From the NCBI RefSeq assembly GCF_000242455.2, contig NC_019892.1:4464001-4528000 (forward strand): DNA of 64,000 nt. The letters run 5' to 3'. Source of the DNA: Singulisphaera acidiphila DSM 18658. Its GTDB lineage: Bacteria; Planctomycetota; Planctomycetia; Isosphaerales; Isosphaeraceae. The notes beneath the pieces were generated by a model that saw only the letters and a list, made by a program, of their open reading frames with translations, made no database searches and was not told the DNA's origin. Position numbers and translations under genes: made by a program. Below, piece after piece: positions 46,527 to 54,515 of this stretch (position 1 is its first letter; the number at the start of each line of letters is the position of its first letter).

Positions 46527-46874
46527 TCAAGGCAGCTCGTTGAAGTCCGCCTCCGACGTCTCGTCGGCCAGCTTCACGCCATCGCCGATCGAGCCGGAGC
46601 GGTAGTAGCGAAACCTGAGGGACATTTTAACTTGCCCTCCAACGACGGGCGCAGTTCCAAAATTGAGGAGTCGCAAATGGCGCGGGGCAAGGCCGAGAAA
46701 GTTCGTCGAATTGTATTTGAGTTCCATCCCCGCCGCACGAAGAGCGGCCTCGCCGTCGAGCGGGCCGACGACCCCCGTGACTTCAATCGGCGGCCCGGAC
46801 GAGGCCAACGGGTCGGCCTCCAACTTCTTACGCAGACATTCGCGCCAATCATTCGCCATTTCAGAATCTTTCAT
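46527..46874 (-). CDS. Small hypothetical protein (115 aa)
   Basis: The frame is open from 47051, but the region upstream of 46874 reads as non-coding. From the ATG at 46874 (or a second one at 46859) it encodes about 115 residues, beginning KDSEMANDWRECLRKKLEAD and containing VTGVVGPLDGEAALRAAG and VKMSLRFRYYRSGS. No family is recognised and no signal or membrane helix is seen. The coding status is uncertain. Confidence 0.45.
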   Translation of the reverse strand: MKDSEMANDWRECLRKKLEADPLASSGPPIEVTGVVGPLDGEAALRAAGMELKYNSTNFLGLAPRHLRLLNFGTAPVVGGQVKMSLRFRYYRSGSIGDGVKLADETSEADFNELP

Positions 46875-47191
46875 AAAATGTCCGTTTTTAAGAGAACAGG
46901 GCCAGCCCGAGTCGGCCTCGCTCACAAGCGCCGCCAAGCATGACCCGAAAAGGATCCGGCCAAAAGAACAGAACGACAGCCCCGGCCAGAAGCCCCAGAC
47001 ACGACCAAACCCACAACGTAATTCAACATACGAGCCAAAGATAACACACAAAGGATTCCTATCAAAAACGCTGGGTGCCTGCCAAGCTCAGCGGAAGAAG
47101 ATGAAAGAGAAGGGTGGGGGATCAATCCTCAGTCGACGTCCGGCGCAAGAGCCGGACGTCGACCCAAGACGGCGGGAGAGGATTGCCGGGG
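46875..47191. other. Intergenic region
   Basis: A 317-bp stretch between two minus-strand genes. A short open frame on the minus strand (46922-47125) contains a hydrophobic run but no ribosome site. Nothing else is recognised apart from a CTCAGTCGACGTCCGGC / GCCGGACGTCGAC inverted repeat near 47129-47163 that may end transcription of the upstream membrane-protein gene. Confidence 0.45.
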
Positions 47192-47995
47192 TTACGTGTG
47201 AGCGTGACGGTGGACCCCCAGGATCGGAACGGGTTGGAGCAGTTCACCCGAGCCGACCAAAGAGCCGACAACGGCCATCGCCATTGAAGTAACAACGCCC
47301 AGGAGGGTCCACCAGGTGGCCTGCCTCGCCCCCTGCGTCGCCTGGCTGGCGGCCTCTCGGACTTCGCGATGGCTGGCGACTTCGCGTGCCACGTCAGGGA
47401 GACTGGCCGGGTCGCTGCTGAGCCGATCAAGAGCGCCCTTGATCTCGACTTGTGCCTTCTTAGCTTGCTCCTCGCTGATCCCGGCCTTCTGAAGATCCGC
47501 CACGAACTTCTCACCGCCCAGCTCGGTGTTGTAGCGACGGCGGAGGCTATCGACGATGCCGGAAGCAGCCGGCGGACCGGCCGCATCGCGTTCGACAGCC
47601 AGGGAATAGGCTCCCGAAGAAAGGCCGACCATCGCGCCAAACCCCGTTCGGATCCCAACGCTGAACAACCAGACGAGGCCGAGGAAGAGCGCCCCCCAAA
47701 GGATGATGCCGTAGAGGACGGCCTCCAGCTTGCTCTCGCCAACGGCCAGCCGGCTCGTGGTCCATCCGCCAAAGAACATCGCGAGGAGCAGAGCCAGAAC
47801 CGAGTAGACGGCCGCCCCCGCCCCCAAATGCGTGGTCGCGCCTCGCACGGCGACCTCCAGCCCGAGAGCAGCCCCCAGAAGGGTCATCACGAAATAGACA
47901 GCCGTGGCGATCATCGCCCCTGCGGCGATGGCGGCCCAGCTTACGCGACTTCGAACGGCCAGCACATCGTCAGGCCTAGGGAATGATGCATTCAT
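47192..47995 (-). CDS. Polytopic membrane protein of unknown function
   Basis: This 267-residue protein has hydrophobic helices near the N-terminus (RVSWAAIAAGAMIATAVYFVMTLLGAALGL), two more following (TTHLGAGAAVYSVLALLLAMFFGGW and AVLYGIILWGALFLGLVWLF), a helical soluble part, and a final helix near the C-terminus. The SW-x-AI-x-AG start and the GW-T-SR turn recall PhnA-like or YrzE-like bacterial membrane proteins. The ATG at 47995 has AGGAG nine bases upstream and precedes the first helix. Function unknown. Confidence 0.75.
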   Translation of the reverse strand: MNASFPRPDDVLAVRSRVSWAAIAAGAMIATAVYFVMTLLGAALGLEVAVRGATTHLGAGAAVYSVLALLLAMFFGGWTTSRLAVGESKLEAVLYGIILWGALFLGLVWLFSVGIRTGFGAMVGLSSGAYSLAVERDAAGPPAASGIVDSLRRRYNTELGGEKFVADLQKAGISEEQAKKAQVEIKGALDRLSSDPASLPDVAREVASHREVREAASQATQGARQATWWTLLGVVTSMAMAVVGSLVGSGELLQPVPILGVHRHAHT

Positions 47996-48115
47996 CTCTT
48001 GAAGCTCCTTACTCACTCGAGTTGCGGAAATGCACTGACGAGCCGTGGCGTCTGAATCCACGGTCGCCTCCCTTTTTTTTCGCTCACCCAACGCGGACGA
48101 GCGTTCTCGCCATCG

Positions 48116-48325
48116 TCATCGCTTCGGAGGACCCCTGAATCCTCGGTCCTTGGCGTAACAAAGCAGCGCTTGCTCAATCGTGTCGGCCAAACCGAGGCGG
48201 CAGTGGTCGGCGAAGCCGTCAAGCCACAATTTCCATTCCGGCGAGCCCCTCAAAGCCACAACCGTCTGCCGCGCCGGCCCCACCCGCTTGGGACGACCAG
48301 GTTTCCTCGGGTTCGTCTCTGCCAT
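48116..48325 (-). CDS. Small DNA-binding-like hypothetical protein (69 aa)
   Basis: This basic protein starts MAETNPRKPGRPKRVG, an AT-hook-like stretch, followed by VVALRGSPEWKLWLDGFADHCRL and ADTIEQALLCYAKDRGF, which fits a short ribbon-helix-helix or helical domain seen in small planctomycete proteins. A GTG at 48367 would add 14 residues. It lies about 120 bp upstream of the membrane-protein gene on the same strand and may be co-transcribed. Function is not known. Confidence 0.6.
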   Translation of the reverse strand: MAETNPRKPGRPKRVGPARQTVVALRGSPEWKLWLDGFADHCRLGLADTIEQALLCYAKDRGFRGPPKR

Positions 48326-48367
48326 TGGCACCACCACCCAATCCGAATCGTCGATCGGTCGGGTCAC

Positions 48368-48935
48368 CTCACCCCACTACTCATCATAACAATGCTGTCA
48401 TCAAGACAAGCGGAAAATTAACAAATAATTCATTTTCATGCTCTTTTTTTTATTGTGTCCGGCATAGTTTTTGACTAGACTACCAGTGATACGAGCAAGA
48501 TTCTGCGCGACTCAACATCACCCCCTCATTCATGGGCGATCTCATTTCGGTAGTCCGTGGGCTGACTCAACTTCCCAAGACGGTTTTTCGCACTCGTTTG
48601 AACGAAATGGACAAACCATCAATTTGTGGATCCAAAACAACAGGATATTGGTCTTTCGGGGAATGCAACCCCCGTGCCGCGAGCCCTTGGAGTTGCATTT
48701 CGTAATCCCACCCCACTGAGATCCGCCTGGTCTAGGATAGGGGGAAAGCTTGTTTTCCTGGGGAATTGCCCCAATCCTCAACGTGGGGCAACGAATTACG
48801 TTTACGAAGCGGCAAGGACGCCCATTGCAGGGTCCCGTAGAATCCCAAGAGCGCGCAGAGCAAGTTCTCCAAACATAATGGCCGGACGGCAACCCGGATC
48901 GGGCGATGCGGGCTACCAACGGAAGGCGATCCGGC
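48368..48935. other. Divergent intergenic region
   Basis: This 568-bp region has an AT-rich core at about 48400-48480 (with a T-run) and otherwise no gene that can be supported. Open frames at 48471-48719 and on the minus strand lack ribosome sites and coding character. The promoter of the desaturase gene should lie here. Confidence 0.45.
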
Positions 48936-49901
48936 ATGGATGTGATTGAAAGTCTGCAAGGGTTCGTTGGAGAAAACCTGTCCCTACTCGCCCCGGTGGA
49001 CCAGGCGTGGCAGCCGACGGACTTCCTCCCGGACCTGCGATCCAAGGATTGGGTTGAGCAACTCGCGGCGTTCCGACAGTCGGCCGAACGGCTCTCCGAC
49101 GAGTTGCTGGTCGTCCTGGTCGGGAATATGGTCACCGAGGAGGCGTTGCCGAACTACACCCTGCCGCTCTCCCGAATCGCCCGAGACGACACCGGGACCG
49201 CCGATGAACCCTGGGCCAAGTGGCTTCGGGGGTGGACGGCCGAGGAGAACCGCCACGGCGACCTGCTCAACGCCTACCTGCGGCTCACGGGGAGGGTAAA
49301 CATGCGTGCGGTCGAACGCACCATCCACCACCTGCTCAAAAACGGTTTCAACCCCCGCAGCAAGGACGACGGTTATTCCGGCCTGATCTACGCCGCGTTC
49401 CAGGAACGGGCGACCCGCATCACCCACATGAACGTCGGCAAGCTCGCAGCCGCGCAAGGGGACGAGAAGCTCTCGAAGATCTGCCGGCGAATCGCGGGGG
49501 ACGAAGCACGCCACGAGACCTTCTACACGCGCGTCGTCGGCGAGATCATGGAACGCGATCCCGAAGGGGGGACACTCGCCTACCGAGCGGTCCTCAAGGG
49601 ACTCATCGCCATGCCCGGGCGCCTGATGGGCGACGGCAAGGATCCCGACCTCTACGACCACTTCGCAACGGTCACCCAGCGCGTGGGGGCCTACACGGTC
49701 CGAGACTACGCCCAAATTATCGAGCACCTGAACCAGAGTTGGGGCGTCACGCATCGCTCGCTCACCGGGCAGGCGGCCCGGGCCCAGGACTATCTCTGTC
49801 GGCAACCGGAACGTTATGAACACGCGGCCGACGGGATCGCGGAGCGAATCAACCAGGCCCCACCGACGCCTTACACCTGGATTGATGGCCGGACAACCTG
49901 A
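48936..49901 (+). CDS. Acyl-ACP desaturase (plant stearoyl-ACP desaturase-like)
   Basis: This 321-residue soluble di-iron enzyme introduces a double bond into acyl-ACP. The two iron-binding motifs EENRHG and DEARHE are present. The surrounding runs, WTAEENRHGDLLNAYLRLTG, AFQERATRITHMNVGK and DHFATVTQRVGAYTVRDYA, closely follow plant delta-9 stearoyl-ACP desaturases, and the C-terminus (PPTPYTWIDGR) does too. No transit peptide is present. The ATG at 48936 has GGAAGG nine bases upstream. It stands alone and would supply unsaturated fatty acids for membrane lipids; it requires ferredoxin or a similar donor. Confidence 0.92.
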   Translation: MDVIESLQGFVGENLSLLAPVDQAWQPTDFLPDLRSKDWVEQLAAFRQSAERLSDELLVVLVGNMVTEEALPNYTLPLSRIARDDTGTADEPWAKWLRGWTAEENRHGDLLNAYLRLTGRVNMRAVERTIHHLLKNGFNPRSKDDGYSGLIYAAFQERATRITHMNVGKLAAAQGDEKLSKICRRIAGDEARHETFYTRVVGEIMERDPEGGTLAYRAVLKGLIAMPGRLMGDGKDPDLYDHFATVTQRVGAYTVRDYAQIIEHLNQSWGVTHRSLTGQAARAQDYLCRQPERYEHAADGIAERINQAPPTPYTWIDGRTT

Positions 49902-49965
49902 CCTGAGGGGGATCGTCGGCTGAACCAATAATCAAGTTGGCCGCGGTGGCCTCTGAGTTCCCTTT

Positions 49966-50043
49966 GAGGCGAGCGGGGAGCGTAAGCTCCCTGTCTTTAG
50001 CCTTTGACTGACAACGTAAAGCCAAGGAGCTTACGCTCGCCTC
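49966..50043. repeat. Hairpin repeat, family B (complete copy)
   Basis: The left arm GAGGCGAGCGGGGAGCGTAAGCTCC (49966-49990) pairs with GGAGCTTACGCTCGCCTC (50026-50043), with four bases bulged on the left and a loop of 35 nt. Related fragments occur at 28139-28160 and 60626-60649. It lies just upstream of the MocA gene (start 50096), so it could be part of that mRNA leader or an intergenic repeat. Confidence 0.75.
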
Positions 50044-50095
50044 TGGCACCCAAGCATACATGCATCATCTCCCAAGAATAAAAAAGGCAGGATCC

Positions 50096-51241
50096 ATGGA
50101 CGACAAGCTCATTGGTTTGGGCGTGATCGGCTGCGGCGGGTTCGGCCTGTTTGCGCTCCAGCAATTCACGCAGGTGCCCGGGGTCAAGTTCGTCGCCATG
50201 GCCGGCACCCACCGGCCGGCGGCCCTGGCCGCGGCGGCGCGGTTCGGGGTCGAGAACGATGACGACCTGGAAAAACTGTTCCGGCGGGACGACGTGGACC
50301 TCGTCTACATTGCAACCCCGCCGTTCCTCCACCACGCCCAGGCGATGGCCGCGCTGGAGGCGGGCAAGCACGTGATCGTTGAAAAGCCGCTGGCGATGAC
50401 CGTCGCCCAGGCCGACGAGTTGGTCGCCAAGGCCCGGCAGCGGGACCGGCTCCTGGTCGCCAACCTGATGCAACGGTATAACCCGCTCTTTGCGACCGTA
50501 TCCCGGCTGATCCAAGGGCAGATGCTCGGCGAAGTGCTCCACGGGACGTTCGAGAACTACGCCTCGGACGAAAACTTGCCGGCCAGTCACTGGTTCTGGG
50601 ACCCGAGCAAGAGCGGCGGGATCTTCATCGAGCATGGGGTCCACTTCTTCGACATGTTCGCCGGCTGGCTCGGGTCAGGACGAGTCGAGGCCGCGCAAGT
50701 CGGGACTCGGCCGGGGACCGCGATCGAGGAGCATGTCCAGTGCACGGTCCGCTATGGCGACGTCCCCTGGGTCAACTTCTATCACGGCTTTCACCAAACC
50801 GGGCGAATGGATCGGCAGGAACTTCGGCTCGTATTCGAGCGCGGAGATATCACGCTCCATGACTGGGTGCCGACTCGACTCCTGATTCGCGCCGTGATGG
50901 ATGAGCGGCAGACCCGTGAATTGAGCGACTTGCTCCCTGGGGCTCGGCTCGACGTGGTCGAGCCCTACGGCGGCAAGGATCGGAGTTGCCGAGGCCGAGG
51001 CCACGAGTACGACGTCTACCAGAAGATCGAGCTCTCGTTCGGGGACGGTCAGGCCAAGTCACCGCTCTACAGCAAACTGCTCCGGGCCATGATGGCGGAC
51101 CAGGTCGCCTGGATCCGGGACCGCAACCACCAGCGAGTCGTGACCGAGGCCAACGGCCGGGATTCGCTCGTGACGGCCTGCGCGGCCGATGCGCTGGCTC
51201 ATGCTCATCATCAACCTCGTCCGGAGGAGAGCGGCCGATGA
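50096..51241 (+). CDS. Gfo/Idh/MocA family oxidoreductase
   Basis: This 381-residue cytoplasmic NAD(P)-dependent oxidoreductase has the Rossmann motif LGVIGCGGFGLFAL, the YIATPPFLHHAQAM segment, the catalytic AGKHVIVEKPLAMT lysine and the SGGIFIEHGVHFFDMF stretch. Family members oxidise or isomerise sugars and cyclitols. The ATG at 50096 follows AGGCAGGA and is preferred over an ATG at 50060. Its stop overlaps the next gene start (ATGA at 51238-51241), so it is translationally coupled to a GH130 phosphorylase-like gene, suggesting a shared sugar substrate. Confidence 0.9.
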   Translation: MDDKLIGLGVIGCGGFGLFALQQFTQVPGVKFVAMAGTHRPAALAAAARFGVENDDDLEKLFRRDDVDLVYIATPPFLHHAQAMAALEAGKHVIVEKPLAMTVAQADELVAKARQRDRLLVANLMQRYNPLFATVSRLIQGQMLGEVLHGTFENYASDENLPASHWFWDPSKSGGIFIEHGVHFFDMFAGWLGSGRVEAAQVGTRPGTAIEEHVQCTVRYGDVPWVNFYHGFHQTGRMDRQELRLVFERGDITLHDWVPTRLLIRAVMDERQTRELSDLLPGARLDVVEPYGGKDRSCRGRGHEYDVYQKIELSFGDGQAKSPLYSKLLRAMMADQVAWIRDRNHQRVVTEANGRDSLVTACAADALAHAHHQPRPEESGR

Positions 51242-52317
51242 CCGTCCCACGGCTGTTGACCCGACTCCTGCTCCGGCCCGAGGATCTGCCCCCGTCCCGC
51301 CCCGATTTCGAAGTCGTCGGCGCCTTCAATCCCGGGGCCGTCCAGGCGGGGGACGAGGTCGTCCTCCTAGTCCGGGTGGCCGAGCGGCCTCGCGAGCAAC
51401 GCCCAGGGTTCACCGGCCTGCCAAGGTGGGACTCGGCCGGCGAATTGACGGTCGACTGGATTCCCGACGAGGAACTGATCCCGATCGATCCACGCGTCGT
51501 CAAGTTCAAGGCGGACGGCCTGGTCCGGCTCACGTTCACCTCACACCTGAGAGTCGTCCGCTGTGGGGACGGACGTGCGGTCCGGGAAATCAGCGACGCC
51601 ACGTTCCGCCCGCAAACCGAGCTCGAGGAATTCGGAGTCGAAGACCCGCGGATCACCCCGCTGGACGGCCGATACTACTTTACTTATGTATCCGTGTCGC
51701 GGCATGGCCCTGCGACGGCGCTGGCGTCCACGGTCGACTTCCGCTCGTTCGCGCGGCACGGGGTCATCTTCTGCCCCGAGAACAAGGACGTGGTCCTCTT
51801 CCCGGAGAAGCTCGGGGGGAGCTATGCCGCGCTCCACCGGCCGGTCTGCGGGACTCCGTTCACCCGGCCGGAGATCTGGGCCGCCCGCTCGCCCGACCTG
51901 ATCCATTGGGGAGCGCATGCCCCCCTCGCCGTTGCCGGCGCCGAGGGCGGAGGCGCATGGCAAGCCGGCCGGGTGGGAGCCGGTGCCCCACCGATCCGGG
52001 TCCAGGACGGTTGGCTCGAGATCTATCACGGGAACCGGCAACCGACCCAACCCGGCGAGGTTGGCGCCTACTTCGGCGGGCTCCTTCTCCTCGACCCGGA
52101 CGATCCCGCCAGGGTTTGCCGCCGATCCTCGGAGCCTTTCTTCGTCCCCGAGGCCGACTTCGAGGTCACCGGCTTCGTGCCTAACGTCGTCTTCCCGACC
52201 GGCCTGGTCCGGGACCAAGGCCAGGGGACGATCCTCGTCTACTATGGCGCTGCGGATACGTTCACGGCAGTCGCCGAATTCGCGGAGCGCGATCTCCTGA
52301 ACATGATGGCTCGCTGA
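51238..52317 (+). CDS. GH130-family glycoside phosphorylase or hydrolase (short form)
   Basis: This 359-residue five-bladed beta-propeller protein resembles the GH130 enzymes that phosphorolyse beta-1,2- or beta-1,4-mannosides. Visible are FNPGAVQAGDEVVLLVRV at the start, the EDPRITPLDGRYYFTY segment holding the catalytic Asp, GGAWQAGRVGAGAPPI, and the late FVPNVVFPTG motif typical of the family. It starts in the ATGA overlap with the MocA gene behind a GGAGGAG site. It converges with a longer GH130 gene at 52995-54446; the two are paralogous but clearly distinct. Confidence 0.85.
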   Translation: MTVPRLLTRLLLRPEDLPPSRPDFEVVGAFNPGAVQAGDEVVLLVRVAERPREQRPGFTGLPRWDSAGELTVDWIPDEELIPIDPRVVKFKADGLVRLTFTSHLRVVRCGDGRAVREISDATFRPQTELEEFGVEDPRITPLDGRYYFTYVSVSRHGPATALASTVDFRSFARHGVIFCPENKDVVLFPEKLGGSYAALHRPVCGTPFTRPEIWAARSPDLIHWGAHAPLAVAGAEGGGAWQAGRVGAGAPPIRVQDGWLEIYHGNRQPTQPGEVGAYFGGLLLLDPDDPARVCRRSSEPFFVPEADFEVTGFVPNVVFPTGLVRDQGQGTILVYYGAADTFTAVAEFAERDLLNMMAR

Positions 52318-52994
52318 CGTGACGGCAAACGTCGTTTCGAATCCTTGAAGCCGACACCATTGACCAGTTGTTGGACCAAGGACGGACTTCGCTGCGTGCG
52401 CACGCCCACCGAAACCCGGGGGCCACTCGCTTGCTTCACCGGTATGGGCCCGCATCCTCTCCAGAGCGGAGAATGGATCGGACAGCCTCGGCTCAACAAA
52501 GCCGCACGCTCGGTTTCCAAGCCCCTCATCACGTCGTCGTTATTTTCTCGGAGCCCAATCAGTTGAGCGACGGCATTGCGCCGGTATTTCTCGAATCGCG
52601 TCATGGAAGTGTGCCTGCAATGAGCGCACAGTCCCGATCCATTGGATCTGTGCCGCATGGAAAGAGGCAACTCAATGTCTGCTGGGCCGTGCCCAAGGAC
52701 ACTCAGCGGTGCATCCGGCAAGTCCTCAATGTCGACCGGGCAATGCCCCACCGAAACCGGCCGTCATTCCGTTGCCCCCCTGACAATCCCTCAGACTCGC
52801 AATCACCCCTTTTTGAATGACGGCCAAAGCCGGCCGTGCGACTCAACCTTCGACCTGATTATAGCGAAGGGCATCAGTGGCCGCATAGACTTTGATACCT
52901 AGAACACCCACGGGTCTTGATTGAGGGGGATTCAAAATGGTCTTGTCGTAACAGTTCGAGATCGCTCCTCAAACCACCGGTCTGGGCCGGTCGA
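52318..52994. other. Convergent intergenic region with inverted repeat
   Basis: This 677-bp region separates the two convergent GH130 genes. It holds an inverted repeat (GGCCGTCATTC at 52759-52769 and GAATGACGGCC at 52815-52825) but no gene I can support; the open frames have no ribosome site or family motif. It could contain the remains of an element, but no IS-type ends were seen. Confidence 0.45.
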
Positions 52995-54446
52995 TCAGGG
53001 TCGGGTCATGGCGTTGAGTACGTCGTCGATCGCGACAGTGGCGAACGTGCTGGCGTAGTCGGACATAGCGTACGGGATGATCAACTCGCGGCCGTGCGGC
53101 AGAGCGCCGCAACTGTAAACGACGTTCGGCACGTAGCCTTCGCGTTCGTTGGCGTTCGGTTCCAGGAGGGGGGTTGCGAGCCGGCCGATCACGCGCGTGG
53201 GGTCGTTGAGGTCAAGCAGCATAGCGCCCATGGCGTACTTGCGCATCGGGCCGACGCCGTGGGTCAGGACCAGCCAGCCGGCCTCGGTCTCGATCGGCGA
53301 GCCGCAGTTACCAAGCTGGACGAACTCCCAGGAATAGGTCGGCCTGGCGACGAGCTGCTTGGTATACCAGAAGTGGAGCATGTCGGAGTACATCAGGTAG
53401 ATGTTCTCGTTGTCCTGGCGGGAGAGCATCGCATATTGACCGTTGATCATGCGCGGGAACAGGGCAAACCCCTTGTTCCGGATCTCCGTCCCGTTCAGGG
53501 TCCCCACTTTGAAGTGGAGGAAGTCTTCAGTCTCGAGCATCTGGGGGAGGGTCACCCGGCCGTCGTACGCCGTGTAGGTGGCGTAGTAGCAGACCCGGCC
53601 GCTGTCGTGGGTGAATTTGACGAATCGGGCGTCTTCGATCCCGTTGGTCTCGGTGGGGGACGACGGGAAGATGATCCGTTCGGAGACGTCGAGGTCAGGG
53701 CTGAAGCGGATCTCGTAATTGGATTTGGCCAACATGATCATGGTCTGAGCGATCGGCTCGAACTCACGCTGGCGTGCCCGGTTATGCCGTGCCACATTCT
53801 GGGTCGTGTGTTCCAGCTCGTTGAGCGTGAACTGGTCGCCCAGTACAGCCATCACCTGGTCGGTCAGGGGGCCGTTGATCCCGAGCTCGATGAGCTTGCG
53901 GTAGAAGAGGGCCTTCTCGTAGAGGGCGTTGGGCACCATCTCAGGGGCCTCGACGAACCGGGTCGGCTCGTCCATCCGGATCCGGTTCTCGGCGTCGAGC
54001 ACTCCGGAGCGGAACGTGATCGACGAGATATGGCCCTCGCCGGTGGCCCGCAGGCTGAGGATGAACCGGCACCACCCCTCAGGCAAGGCCGACTGGTCGG
54101 GGTGCAAAACCATCGACGGGTTGAACAGCGCGGCCGATTCCAGGGCATATTCCTGGGTGAAGTAAGCGCCGATCAGCAGGCGACGACTCTCGCTCAGCGG
54201 CTTATCGGTGAGTACGTAGGGCCGGACCTGCTCGAAACGGTGAGCCAAGAATTCCCGAGTGCGCTGGTGGCGCTCGTGGAACTCCTGTCGCACGTTCAAC
54301 AGCACGGCCTCGACCTCAGGCTCGGTGAGGGACGAGACGCGGGCGATGATCTTCTCGATCCGGCTCTCGTTGGCGACCTCAAACGGCCGGATAACGACCC
54401 GTGAGTTGGACGGTTTGAGGATAATCCCGGTGCGTTTAACGTCCAT
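52995..54446 (-). CDS. GH130-family glycosidase (long form)
   Basis: This 483-residue protein has an extra N-terminal helical region (about 1-190) before the GH130 propeller. The propeller holds TNGIEDARFVKFTHDSG (Asp of the ED pair), FALFPRMINGQYAMLSRQDN, GNCGSPIETEAGWLVLTHG and YVPNVVYSCG. The form matches GH130 proteins found next to GT4 glycosyltransferases in other bacteria. The next gene upstream on the strand, 69 bp away, encodes just such a glycosyltransferase fusion, so a joint role in making or recycling a mannose-type glycan is likely. Confidence 0.88.
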   Translation of the reverse strand: MDVKRTGIILKPSNSRVVIRPFEVANESRIEKIIARVSSLTEPEVEAVLLNVRQEFHERHQRTREFLAHRFEQVRPYVLTDKPLSESRRLLIGAYFTQEYALESAALFNPSMVLHPDQSALPEGWCRFILSLRATGEGHISSITFRSGVLDAENRIRMDEPTRFVEAPEMVPNALYEKALFYRKLIELGINGPLTDQVMAVLGDQFTLNELEHTTQNVARHNRARQREFEPIAQTMIMLAKSNYEIRFSPDLDVSERIIFPSSPTETNGIEDARFVKFTHDSGRVCYYATYTAYDGRVTLPQMLETEDFLHFKVGTLNGTEIRNKGFALFPRMINGQYAMLSRQDNENIYLMYSDMLHFWYTKQLVARPTYSWEFVQLGNCGSPIETEAGWLVLTHGVGPMRKYAMGAMLLDLNDPTRVIGRLATPLLEPNANEREGYVPNVVYSCGALPHGRELIIPYAMSDYASTFATVAIDDVLNAMTRP

Positions 54447-54515
54447 GTTGGTGGACTAGCGACCTCGCTTCGAGGAGTGACGGCCTTTCGATCCCTCCCT
54501 GGATAAGCTTGGACA

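Noticed and set aside
46922-47125. 67-aa hydrophobic minus-strand frame
   Set aside because: A membrane-peptide gene was considered, but there is no ribosome site and the frame overlaps the non-coding leader of the downstream small gene.
52242-52751. Minus-strand frame of 169 aa between the GH130 genes
   Set aside because: It overlaps the end of the GH130 gene, shows no domain, and its Cys/His/Arg-rich composition looks non-coding; considered as a transposase remnant, but no DDE or HTH motif is visible.
52759-52825. Inverted repeat as insertion-sequence ends
   Set aside because: Arms are only 11 bp, 45 bp apart, and no transposase or target duplication is present; kept only as a note in the intergenic entry.
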